The notes under the pieces are model-generated. The model did no database searches and was not told the origin of the DNA. It saw nothing but the letters and a program-made list of their open reading frames with translations. Positions 29,580-37,037 of a stretch of 39,633 bases of DNA are shown piece after piece. The position numbers were made by a program, and so were the translations under genes. This DNA comes from Myxococcales bacterium (GTDB taxonomy: Bacteria; Myxococcota_A; Bradymonadia; UBA7976; UBA1532): contig JACKDL010000046.1 of assembly GCA_020633555.1 (NCBI GenBank), positions 1 to 39,633 on the forward strand, in the 5' to 3' direction. Position 1 is the first letter of the stretch. Each line of letters opens with the position of its first letter.

Positions 29580-30921
29580 GGTGGCCTCCCTCGGGGCTGG
29601 CGGTGGCGGGCTCCGCGGCGACGGCGGGATCACCGGCCAGGCGGGCGGCGAAGCGCTGGTCGACGCGGTCCAGGCTCTGGAGCAGGCGGCGCGCCTGCCG
29701 CAGACCCAGCCGGCCGAAATCGTCGATGGCCCAGCGATCCAGGGCGAAGGCGTAGGCGCGGCGGCGCAGGCCGGCGGGCAGGTGGCGCTCCACGTAGCCC
29801 TCGTGCCGCGTGGGCGTGCGGCCCAAGCGGGCGGCCAGCCCGAACCAGTCGTGCAGCACCGCCGGCGCCCGCAGGAGCTGCGCGGCCCGCAGGATGGCGT
29901 GGCTGAAGATGTGGATCATGGCCACCCCCGTGAAGCCCGCGGCGATCTCGATGACGATCACCCCTGCCTGGGCCACCGAGGCGTAGCCGAGCTGCGTCTT
30001 GATGTCGGACTGCACCCGCCCGACCATGCTGGCGTGCAGGGCGGTGGCCAGGCCCAGGCCGCCCAGGATCCACCGCAGCGCCGGCAGGCCCTCCAGGTAG
30101 GGCCAGCCGCGCAGCAGCAGGAACGGGCCGGCGTGGATGGACAGGGCCCCATAGAAGATGGCGCTGGAGGGCGTGGGGCCCTCCATGGCCCGCGGCAGCC
30201 AGCCGGTGAAGGGCAGCAGCGCGCCCTTGCCCATGCTGGCGAAGATCAGCAGGCCGCCCACCAGGAGCTGGCTCTCGGGGGGCAGGGCGTCGGGGTGCAG
30301 CAGGGTGAGCGCGCCCGAGTGGTGGTGCACCAGGATGGCCGCGCCCAGCAGCGCCACGTCGCAGACGCGATACACCGCGAAGGCCCGCAGGCCGTGGCGC
30401 ACGGGCGCCTCCCGGTAGGTGAAGTAGGCGATGAGCAAGGCCGAGGTCAGGCCAACGATCTCCCAGCCCGCATAGATGATGTCCAGGGTGCCGCCGGCGG
30501 CCACGGCCATCATCCCCGAGGCGAACACCAGCAGCAGCACGAAGAAGCGGTGGAAGCCCGGATCCTTGTGCAGGTAGTTGCCCGAGAACACCCCGATGAG
30601 GCCGGCGAGGAAGCCGGTGAGGGTCATTATCAGCGCGGCGGGCGCGTCGAGCAGCACCGCGCTGTGCACGGTGTACGCCGGCAGGGCGATCCAGTCGGTG
30701 ATCAGGAACTCCACCGGCGCACCGCCGCGGGCCAGGAACACCGCGTCCATGGCCAGCGTCGCCAGGAACGTCAGCGAGAACACGGCGTTGGTGATCCGCA
30801 GGATCACCCGCTCTTCCAGTCGCACCCGCAGCAGCCAGGGCAGGGCGATGCCCATGGCGCCCAGGGCGGGGAGCACCAGGGCAAGCGTGCCCAGGCTGCC
30901 CATCAAGACGTCGCTGCTCAC
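29560..30921 (-). CDS. dabB: DabB, ND5-like membrane subunit of the DAB inorganic-carbon pump, 453 aa
   Basis: NuoL/ND5-family membrane protein that couples cation or proton flow to CO2 hydration by DabA. The ND core is clear: YAGWEIVGLTSALLIAYF with the channel Glu; SMGKGALLPFTGWLPRAMEGPTPSSA with the conserved Lys and AMEGPTP; QSDIKTQLGYASVAQ with Lys; HIFSHAILRAAQLLRAP. The soluble C-terminal ~100 residues are basic. At 453 residues it is shorter than NuoL, lacking the long lateral helix, as expected for DabB. GTG 30921 overlaps the DabA stop (GTGA) and has GAGGAGG 4 bases upstream. The position next to DabA decides the call. Confidence 0.87.
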   Translation of the reverse strand: MSSDVLMGSLGTLALVLPALGAMGIALPWLLRVRLEERVILRITNAVFSLTFLATLAMDAVFLARGGAPVEFLITDWIALPAYTVHSAVLLDAPAALIMTLTGFLAGLIGVFSGNYLHKDPGFHRFFVLLLVFASGMMAVAAGGTLDIIYAGWEIVGLTSALLIAYFTYREAPVRHGLRAFAVYRVCDVALLGAAILVHHHSGALTLLHPDALPPESQLLVGGLLIFASMGKGALLPFTGWLPRAMEGPTPSSAIFYGALSIHAGPFLLLRGWPYLEGLPALRWILGGLGLATALHASMVGRVQSDIKTQLGYASVAQAGVIVIEIAAGFTGVAMIHIFSHAILRAAQLLRAPAVLHDWFGLAARLGRTPTRHEGYVERHLPAGLRRRAYAFALDRWAIDDFGRLGLRQARRLLQSLDRVDQRFAARLAGDPAVAAEPATASPEGGHLVNDQA

Positions 30922-33788
30922 GCGACCTCCTCGTCGCCGAAGCCCACCTGGGCGGGGGGCAGGTAGCCCCGGTTGCCACGGAACCAGTCGCTGGACGTGG
31001 GCACGCGGGGCAGGGGATCCAGGGGGGTGGGCCAGGGCCGGAAGGCCCCGTCCTCGAAGTACTGCACCGCGCCGGTGGCGGGATCCAGGCTCGCCAGCAG
31101 CACCCAGCCGTTGGTCACCAGGCGGCCCACCATGGGCCGGGCCTGGGCGATGGCCAGCAGCCGCTCGGGCGGCGCCTCCACCACGCACAGCAGCCGCACG
31201 GGCTCATGCAGCTCCACCATCTGGTGGTACAGCCCGATGCGCAGGTCGCTCTGGTGGCCGTCCATCACGCCCAGGTAGCCGGTGATGTTGTGGGCCGTCT
31301 TGGTGCCGCTGCCGTAGCCGTAGGGATCGATGGCGGCGAACCAGTACTCGAGGTTGATGCCGGCGCCGACGGGCACGGCCATCTGCAGCAGATCCGCCAG
31401 GATGTGTCCGTCGGGATCGCTGTCGGGATCGTAGGAGCACAGGAACGCCCGCTGGTCGAGGAACAGGCCGCGGCTCCAGGCGCGGCGCCCCACCAGGGCC
31501 AGCGCGTTGCCGTTGTGGTTGTACTCCGGGCGGGGCTGGGAGAAGTCGTTCACGCGGGCCCGCACGTGGCGCAGGGCCTGCTCGGGCGTGACATCCAGCG
31601 GCACGTTCTCGAAGCGCCGGCACCGCTCCAGCGCGTCGTGCTTCGCGGCCTCGGCCAGGGCCGCCAGCGTCTCGTCGAGCGGAGCGCGGTGGCTCGGCGG
31701 CACCTCGTCGGCGTCGCTGATGAGCACGTCATCGTTCGCCGTGTTGTGGTACCCGCCCACGAACACCGTGTCGGCGGGGATGTGGATCCCCTCGGCCGCC
31801 AGCCGCTCGCGCACCCGGGGATCGTTGGCCATCTTGGCGAAGAGTCGCGCGTTGGGCGCGCTGCGCCCGCCCCCGCAGGCGCCGCAGTTGTATGCCGCCG
31901 CGTGGGGGTTGTTGGCGGAGTCCGAGCCGTGGCCCAGGCACAGCACCAGCGGTGCGAAGTCGCGCAGCAGCGACATGGACTCCAGCGTGCGGCGCACCAC
32001 CCCGACCTGCTCGTCGAGGGTGTAGCCCACCTTCCAACCGTTCGGGTGCCGGGCGTCGCCGGTGGCCTCGTACTCCAGCCGCGTCTTGCCCCGCTGGCTG
32101 GGGCGATTCAGGCGCTCGTGGAGTGCCGGCGACAGCACCTGGGTGGTCAGCGGGGCCGCGCTGAACGCGCCGGCCAGGGTCACCACCGCGCCGCGCAGCA
32201 GCGTCTGCGAGCCCACGTTGATGCCGTGCTTCGCCCAGGCCCGCCAGCGGGACGGGGCCGGCTGGGCGTCCACGAAGACCTCGCGCACGTAGTGCTGGGG
32301 CTCCACCGGGGCGGGACCCAGGGCCACCGGGCGGCTGTCGTGCACGCCTTGGTAGTACATGGACAGGCCAAAGTTGGCGGCCACCCCCAGGGTCTGGATC
32401 CAGGGGGCCAGCTCCTCGGCGTGGCGCCGCATGGACTCCTCGCGATCGTCGATGCAGAACACGCACTGCACCCGTCGCTCGGGGGCGGGGCGGGCGGCCT
32501 GATCCACCGCGTGGCGCGCGAGCGCGTCCAGGTGCTCCACCCGAAACCGGCGCTCGTACGCCGCGTGCAGGACGGCCTGGCGGCGCGGCCCGTCGAAGGC
32601 CCGGGCCTCGGCCAGCACGGCCTGCAGCTCGACGTCATCCAGGCGGTCGACGGCGTAGTCGTTCAGGCCCAGGGACTGGGCGATCTGGAAGAACAGCCAC
32701 GCGGGGGCGCAGGTAGCCGGGGCCATCGCAGCTCCCGGGGCCGGGACGCGCCGTACCAGCGGCCCCTTGCCGGGCAGCAGGTGCTCGCCGATGCCCACCT
32801 CGAGCACCAGCGCCACGGCGATGAAGTCGGCCAGGGCAGTCGGCAGCGCCTGGCGCACCGGGGCGGTGTCCGGGCGGTCGGCCAGGCGCTGGAACATGCC
32901 TGCCCACCCGGGCAGCGCGAGGGCGGTCCGCTCCAGCACGGCCCGCCAGTCGGCCGGCGGGTGCCCCAGCCGCTCCAGCATCCGGTGGATGGTGTCCAAG
33001 GCGTCCAGGCGCTGGCCCTCGGCGCTGCGGAACCAGGCGCCCACGTGGGCCAGCCAGCCCCGGCCCAGCCCCCGCCCGTGCTGCAGGTGCAGCCGCACCG
33101 CCTCCAGGAACGGGCGGTCGCGGTGGCTCATGGGCCAGTGGGCGATGCCGTGGTCCAGGTAGGCGCCAGACCAGCGGATCAGCAGCGAGTGGATCAGGCC
33201 ATCGATGTCGCCGCGCCCGGCGTCGACCAGGCGGTCGCGCAGGCGCAGCCCCCGGGGCGCCTCCGGCGGCGGGGGGGCGTCGCCCAGGCGGCGTCGGCAA
33301 GCCGCCCACAGGCTGCCCAGGGCCCGCGGCACGTCGCCGCCCGCCTTCGACACCAGCCGGTGAAACACCTCGGGCCGCAGCCCCGGGCGCGCCACCGTCA
33401 GCACGTCCGTCTCCGCCAGGTGCCACGCCAGGGCGGGGCCGTTCAGGGCCGCCACGGGGTGCTCCAGCATGGCTCGCATGAGGGCGTGGCGCGTCACCCC
33501 GACCCCCAAGGGGGCGTCCTCGGGCGCGGCCCGGGCGATGGCCCAGTCCAGATCGTCGTCCTGAATGCGCCCCCGGCGGTACTCGGCCTGGTAGGCGGCC
33601 TCGCTCCAGTACGGGGCGTTGCCGAACAGCTCCGCCGCCCGCTCCACCGCGACCTCGAAGGGCAGCTCCTCGAAGTGGTGCAGGGGGTTGTGGTGGACGA
33701 ACCGGTCGAGCGGGCTCTGGGAAGGCACCAGGTGGCTCGCGTGGGCCACGGCGGCTTCGATCCGGGCGCGGGGGCTGGCCTCAGCCAT
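30918..33788 (-). CDS. dabA: DabA (DUF2309/UPF0753), carbonic-anhydrase-like subunit of the DAB pump, 956 aa
   Basis: A large peripheral subunit that hydrates CO2 to bicarbonate at a zinc site resembling beta-carbonic anhydrases, energised by DabB. It starts with SPLDRFVHHNPLHHFEELPF, diagnostic for DUF2309. The zinc/catalytic set known from Halothiobacillus DabA is present: Cys445 and Asp447 in VFCIDDREESMRRH; His620 in CLGHGSDSANNPH; Cys635 in AYNCGACGGG. Later GGYHNTANDDV and FLDQRAFLCSYDPDSD also match the family. Length is in the usual range (800-1000 residues). ATG 33788 has GGAG upstream. It lies 54 bases after the SulP gene and overlaps dabB. In heterotrophs DAB supplies bicarbonate for anaplerosis; no RuBisCO gene is seen here. 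Confidence 0.93.
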   Translation of the reverse strand: MAEASPRARIEAAVAHASHLVPSQSPLDRFVHHNPLHHFEELPFEVAVERAAELFGNAPYWSEAAYQAEYRRGRIQDDDLDWAIARAAPEDAPLGVGVTRHALMRAMLEHPVAALNGPALAWHLAETDVLTVARPGLRPEVFHRLVSKAGGDVPRALGSLWAACRRRLGDAPPPPEAPRGLRLRDRLVDAGRGDIDGLIHSLLIRWSGAYLDHGIAHWPMSHRDRPFLEAVRLHLQHGRGLGRGWLAHVGAWFRSAEGQRLDALDTIHRMLERLGHPPADWRAVLERTALALPGWAGMFQRLADRPDTAPVRQALPTALADFIAVALVLEVGIGEHLLPGKGPLVRRVPAPGAAMAPATCAPAWLFFQIAQSLGLNDYAVDRLDDVELQAVLAEARAFDGPRRQAVLHAAYERRFRVEHLDALARHAVDQAARPAPERRVQCVFCIDDREESMRRHAEELAPWIQTLGVAANFGLSMYYQGVHDSRPVALGPAPVEPQHYVREVFVDAQPAPSRWRAWAKHGINVGSQTLLRGAVVTLAGAFSAAPLTTQVLSPALHERLNRPSQRGKTRLEYEATGDARHPNGWKVGYTLDEQVGVVRRTLESMSLLRDFAPLVLCLGHGSDSANNPHAAAYNCGACGGGRSAPNARLFAKMANDPRVRERLAAEGIHIPADTVFVGGYHNTANDDVLISDADEVPPSHRAPLDETLAALAEAAKHDALERCRRFENVPLDVTPEQALRHVRARVNDFSQPRPEYNHNGNALALVGRRAWSRGLFLDQRAFLCSYDPDSDPDGHILADLLQMAVPVGAGINLEYWFAAIDPYGYGSGTKTAHNITGYLGVMDGHQSDLRIGLYHQMVELHEPVRLLCVVEAPPERLLAIAQARPMVGRLVTNGWVLLASLDPATGAVQYFEDGAFRPWPTPLDPLPRVPTSSDWFRGNRGYLPPAQVGFGDEEVA

Positions 33789-33842
33789 GTCGCTGACTCT
33801 CCACGGGGCAGGCGGGGGGGCGCAGGCGCAGGGCGGCGTCGA

Positions 33843-35417
33843 TCACCGGGCGCTCCGGAAGGCCGTGCGGTGCCCCGACACGGCGTGCAGCCGCCCAAGG
33901 CCCTCGATGACGAGGCGGGCATCCGGCCACTCGTTGGCCATGGCGTGCAGGCGCTCCTGGGTGGTGTGGTCCACCATCCGCACGTCATCGACCACCAGGC
34001 GCACGGTCTTGATACCCGGCTCGGTCGCGGGGGCCAGCACGCGGCGCAGGGCGAGCAGGTTGGTGAACAGCAACGCGCCGCGGGCCCGCACCACGAGGGT
34101 GTCGCCCTCACGGCTGGCCTGCACGTCGGCCTTGAACAGACCGGCGGGCGAGGCGCCGCGGGCCAGGTGCAGCACGACCTTGAGCGCCACGCCCACGCCC
34201 ACCCCCACCAGCAGGTCGGTGGCCAGCGTGACCGCCAGGGTCACCACGAACAGCACGAACTGGTCCTTGCCGATGTGCCAGACGTGGCGGAACTCGCCGG
34301 GCGAGGCCAGCCGCACGCCCACCATCACCAGCATGGCGGCCAGGGCCGCCAGCGGAATCAGGTGCAGCAGAGCGGGCGCCGCGGCCACGAACACCAACAG
34401 CGCGGCGCCGTGGAAGAAGTTGGCCCAGCTCGTCAGGGCGCCGGCGTCGATGTTGGCCTTCGAGCGGACGATCTCGGAGATCATCGGCAGCCCGCCGATG
34501 GCGGCGGCCACCAGGTTCGCCAGGCCCGTGACCCGCAGATCCGCGTCCAGGTTCGAGGTGCGCTTGGCGGGATCCATGGCGTCCACCGCCAGCACGCTCA
34601 GCAGCGACTCGATGGTGCCCACCAGAGCGAACATGGCGATGTATTTCAGCGACGTGGCGCTGGTGATCACGTCAAACAGCGGCAAGGTCACGGCGTCGAG
34701 CAGGTTGCCCGGCAGGTTGACCAGGTAGGCCGGGCCCACCTCGTGGATCTGGCCGGCGATGGTGTAGGTGTGGGTGTGGCTCAGGTCGAAGGCCAGCGAC
34801 AAGGGCACCGCGATGAACAGCACCACGAGCGGCGCGGGGATGATCTTGCCCAGCTTGCCGGGCACGAAGCGCCACGTGGCCAGGATCGCCAGTGAGATCA
34901 GACCGATGGCCATGATCTCGGGGTTGTTGGCCATGATGTCTTGGGGCAGGTGCACCAGCATCGCCAGGGGCGCGCCCTTGGCGCCCAGCACCCCCAGCAC
35001 CACGGGGAGCTGCTTGGCCAGGATGATGACGCCGATGGCGGCCAGCATGCCGTGCACCACACTCAGCGGCATGAGCACGGCGATGCGGCCCGCGCGCAGC
35101 ACGCCCAGCACGAGCTGAATGGCGCCGGCCACCACGCCCACGGCCAGGGCGCGCCGGTAGCCGAGCATGGCGTCGCCCTGCCCCAGCTCGGTCACCGCGC
35201 CCAGTGCGATGACGATGAGCCCGGCGGCCGGGCCCTTGATGGTCAGCGGCGCTGACCCCAGGTGCGAGGCCAGCAGGCCGCCGACGATGGCGGTGAGCAG
35301 GCCGGCCACGGGCGGGAAGCCGGAGGCCAGCGAGATGCCGAGGCAGAGGGGCAGCGCGATCAGGAAGACCAGCAGGCCGGCCACCAGATCCTTGCGGGAG
35401 GGCTTCGTCAGGGCCAC
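33843..35417 (-). CDS. SulP (SLC26) inorganic-anion transporter with STAS domain, 524 aa
   Basis: An inner-membrane secondary transporter of the SulP family (sulfate, bicarbonate or other anions). It starts with PSRKDLVAGLLVFLIALPLCLGISLASGFPP, the family's first helix and PP turn. LTIKGPAAGLIVIALGAVTE follows, and about 12 further helices run to ~400. A cytoplasmic STAS-like domain covers ~410-510 (LVVRARGALLFTNLLALRR, RLVVDDVRMVDHTT). GTG 35417 has AAGGAG 7 bases upstream. The position in front of dabA-dabB argues for bicarbonate; sulfate remains possible given the SQR nearby. A sigma-54 promoter lies 42-58 bases upstream. The longer open frame back to 37052 is a shadow of the histidine kinase gene. 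Confidence 0.9.
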   Translation of the reverse strand: MALTKPSRKDLVAGLLVFLIALPLCLGISLASGFPPVAGLLTAIVGGLLASHLGSAPLTIKGPAAGLIVIALGAVTELGQGDAMLGYRRALAVGVVAGAIQLVLGVLRAGRIAVLMPLSVVHGMLAAIGVIILAKQLPVVLGVLGAKGAPLAMLVHLPQDIMANNPEIMAIGLISLAILATWRFVPGKLGKIIPAPLVVLFIAVPLSLAFDLSHTHTYTIAGQIHEVGPAYLVNLPGNLLDAVTLPLFDVITSATSLKYIAMFALVGTIESLLSVLAVDAMDPAKRTSNLDADLRVTGLANLVAAAIGGLPMISEIVRSKANIDAGALTSWANFFHGAALLVFVAAAPALLHLIPLAALAAMLVMVGVRLASPGEFRHVWHIGKDQFVLFVVTLAVTLATDLLVGVGVGVALKVVLHLARGASPAGLFKADVQASREGDTLVVRARGALLFTNLLALRRVLAPATEPGIKTVRLVVDDVRMVDHTTQERLHAMANEWPDARLVIEGLGRLHAVSGHRTAFRSAR

Positions 35418-35458
35418 GGGCGAACTCCTTGGAGAAGCGTGGGTCGCCGGGCCCCCTT

Positions 35459-35475
35459 GGCAAAGTGCGGGCCAG
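35459..35475 (-). promoter_or_regulatory. Sigma-54 (-24/-12) promoter of the SulP-DabA-DabB operon
   Basis: On the minus strand CTGGCCCGCACTTTGCC keeps TGGC and TTGC with GG and GC exactly 10 bases apart. The predicted start near 35448 gives a ~31-base leader with AAGGAG before GTG 35417. Confidence 0.65.
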
Positions 35476-35508
35476 TTTGCTGGTGGGGCGTTTGCCGTGT
35501 GCCAGGTG

Positions 35509-35531
35509 GCTGAAATCAATGTGTTTTCAGC
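35509..35531 (-). promoter_or_regulatory. Inverted repeat GCTGAAA-N9-TTTCAGC, candidate activator site
   Basis: Perfect 7-base arms with a 9-base AT-rich centre, centred ~72 bases upstream of the predicted SulP transcript start. Its half-site resembles that of the palindrome before the DUF1641-SQR promoter. Confidence 0.45.
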
Positions 35532-35552
35532 TCGTGGCGAGGCGCCGGCTGC

Positions 35553-35580
35553 CGCCAGCCTTCGCCGGCAAGGGCTGGCG
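35553..35580. promoter_or_regulatory. GC-rich inverted repeat CGCCAGCC-N12-GGCTGGCG
   Basis: Perfect 8-base arms in the divergent region. It could be a protein site ~120 bases from the SulP start or a hairpin in the leader of the histidine kinase mRNA. No T-run follows on either strand. Confidence 0.4.
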
Positions 35581-35636
35581 TCCGCCGCCCTGGCTGTGGC
35601 AGAACGCGGCGCACTGTTGCGGTTTGCGACACCCCC

Positions 35637-37037
35637 ATGAAGCTGACTCTCCGCCTGACCCTGACCATCACGCTGCTGCTGGCGGTGGTGCTGTCCGCTC
35701 TGGGGATCCTGTCGGTGCAGCGAGAGGCGGGCATTCTGGCCAGCGACGTGGAGCGCGACGCGAAGCTGATCGCGCTGAGCCTGGCGCACACCTCGGCGGA
35801 TCCCGCCTCGCTTGCCGCCGTGGACCGCTTCCTTCGCGACGATCAGCAGGGGGAGCTGCGGGTCTGGCTGCGGCCGCAGGCGACCGACGTGGGGGAGGCG
35901 TTGTCCCCCGAGGCGCGGGCGCGCCTGGCCGCCGGTGAGGTGGTGTCCGTAGAGCGCACCGTGGCGGGCCAGGCGTGGGTGCACGCGTTGGTACACCACA
36001 CCCGGGGGGCGGGCGTGGTGGAGGTGGCCGAGTCGCTGGAGCTGCGGGACGCCTTCGTGCGCCGGGCCATGTGGTCCAGCGGACTGACGCTGCTGTTGGC
36101 TCTGGCCATCAGCGGCGTCGTCACCCTGAACCTGGGGCGGCGGCTCGTGGGCCAGCGCATCGACGAGCTGGTGGCTCACGCGGCAGAGCTGGGACAGGGC
36201 AACCTGACCCACCGGGCCAACGTGGCCGGCGAGGACGAGCTGAGCGCGCTGGGCCACGCCCTCAACCAGCTTGGGGCCGAGCTCGCGGCCAACCGTGCGA
36301 AGCTCCAGGCTGCCGCTGACGCGCAGCTCCGGAGCCAGCGGGAGGCCGAGCACGCGGATCGGCTGCGCATGGTGGGCCAGCTCGCGGCCGGTGTGGCCCA
36401 TGAAGTGGGCACGCCCCTCGCGATCATCGCGGGCCGCGCACAGCTCGTCGAACGGCGGGCGGGGGCCGAGAGCCCCATGGCGCGTCACGCCGGCATCATC
36501 CGTGCGCAAGCCGATCAGATCACCGAGCTGGTGGGTCGCCTGCTCGAGCACGCCCGCCCGAGCTTGGGCGATCGGGTCGAGGTGGAGCTGGGGCGGCTCG
36601 TGGCTGAAGCCATCAAGCTCCTGCGCCCCATGGCGCAGCGGGTGCGAGTGGTGCTCGAGGTCGCCTGCACCGCGGCGGTGGTCCGCGCCGATCCGGCGGC
36701 GCTCCAGCAGGTGGTCCGCAACCTGGTGATGAACGCCGTGCAGGCGACCCCTGCGGGCGGGCGGGTGCGGATCACCGTCGCCCCGGCGGGCGCCGTGGTG
36801 GCGCTCACTGTCGATGACACGGGGCCCGGCGTGCCGCCCGACAGCCGTGAGCGGCTGTTCGAGCCCTTCTTCACCAGCAAGGCGCCCGGCGAGGGGACCG
36901 GCCTGGGCCTGTCCATCGTGGCCGGCATCGTCGAGGACCACGCCGGCCGAATCGAGGTGGGCGACAGCGCGCTGGGCGGGGCCCGCTTCACGGTCTTGCT
37001 GCCCGCTGCCAACCCGGAGGAGTGTCATGAATCCTGA
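35637..37037 (+). CDS. Sensor histidine kinase, 466 aa
   Basis: A membrane-bound sensor that phosphorylates the activator encoded next. Helix 1 is at residues ~7-27 and helix 2 at ~143-165. Between them is a periplasmic sensor region of ~115 residues with no recognised fold. A HAMP-like linker follows (LVGQRIDELVAHAAELGQGN). The HisKA box GVAHEVGTPLAII has phospho-accepting His255. The ATPase has its N box VVRNLVMNAVQATP, DTGPGVPPDSRERLFEPFF and GTGLGLSI. All boxes are intact and of the NtrB/ZraS-like class that usually pairs with NtrC-family regulators. ATG 35637 has no good ribosome site. It overlaps the regulator gene by 11 bases. The signal is unknown; sulfide, CO2/bicarbonate or redox would fit the neighbours. 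Confidence 0.92.
   Translation: MKLTLRLTLTITLLLAVVLSALGILSVQREAGILASDVERDAKLIALSLAHTSADPASLAAVDRFLRDDQQGELRVWLRPQATDVGEALSPEARARLAAGEVVSVERTVAGQAWVHALVHHTRGAGVVEVAESLELRDAFVRRAMWSSGLTLLLALAISGVVTLNLGRRLVGQRIDELVAHAAELGQGNLTHRANVAGEDELSALGHALNQLGAELAANRAKLQAAADAQLRSQREAEHADRLRMVGQLAAGVAHEVGTPLAIIAGRAQLVERRAGAESPMARHAGIIRAQADQITELVGRLLEHARPSLGDRVEVELGRLVAEAIKLLRPMAQRVRVVLEVACTAAVVRADPAALQQVVRNLVMNAVQATPAGGRVRITVAPAGAVVALTVDDTGPGVPPDSRERLFEPFFTSKAPGEGTGLGLSIVAGIVEDHAGRIEVGDSALGGARFTVLLPAANPEECHES

Larger units (their letters stand above)
35418..35636. other. Divergent control region between the SulP-DabAB operon and the two-component genes
   Basis: 219 bases. Reading leftward it holds an inverted repeat CGCCAGCC/GGCTGGCG (35553-35580), a GCTGAAA/TTTCAGC repeat (35509-35531), a -24-like TGGCAC without a matching -12 (near 35501), and the sigma-54 site 35475-35459. 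No clear promoter or ribosome site is seen in front of the kinase ATG at 35637. Confidence 0.55.

Noticed and set aside
28242..30921. Two ND-like genes considered as part of complex I or an Mrp antiporter
   Set aside because: No other nuo or mrp genes are present and dabB overlaps dabA, which fixes the context as DAB.
31206..34895. 1229-codon plus-strand open frame
   Set aside because: Antisense to dabA and the SulP gene, both of which have full family motifs on the minus strand.
35480..35496. Plus-strand CTGGTGGGGCGTTTGCC as a sigma-54 promoter for the kinase-regulator pair
   Set aside because: Spacing is right, but the -24 box lacks the C after TGG, the leader would be ~130 bases, and the activator-like repeat would lie downstream. 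Too weak to list as a feature.
35485..35505. Minus-strand TGGCACACGGCAAAC as a second sigma-54 site for the SulP gene
   Set aside because: Perfect -24 TGGCAC but no GC at the -12 position.
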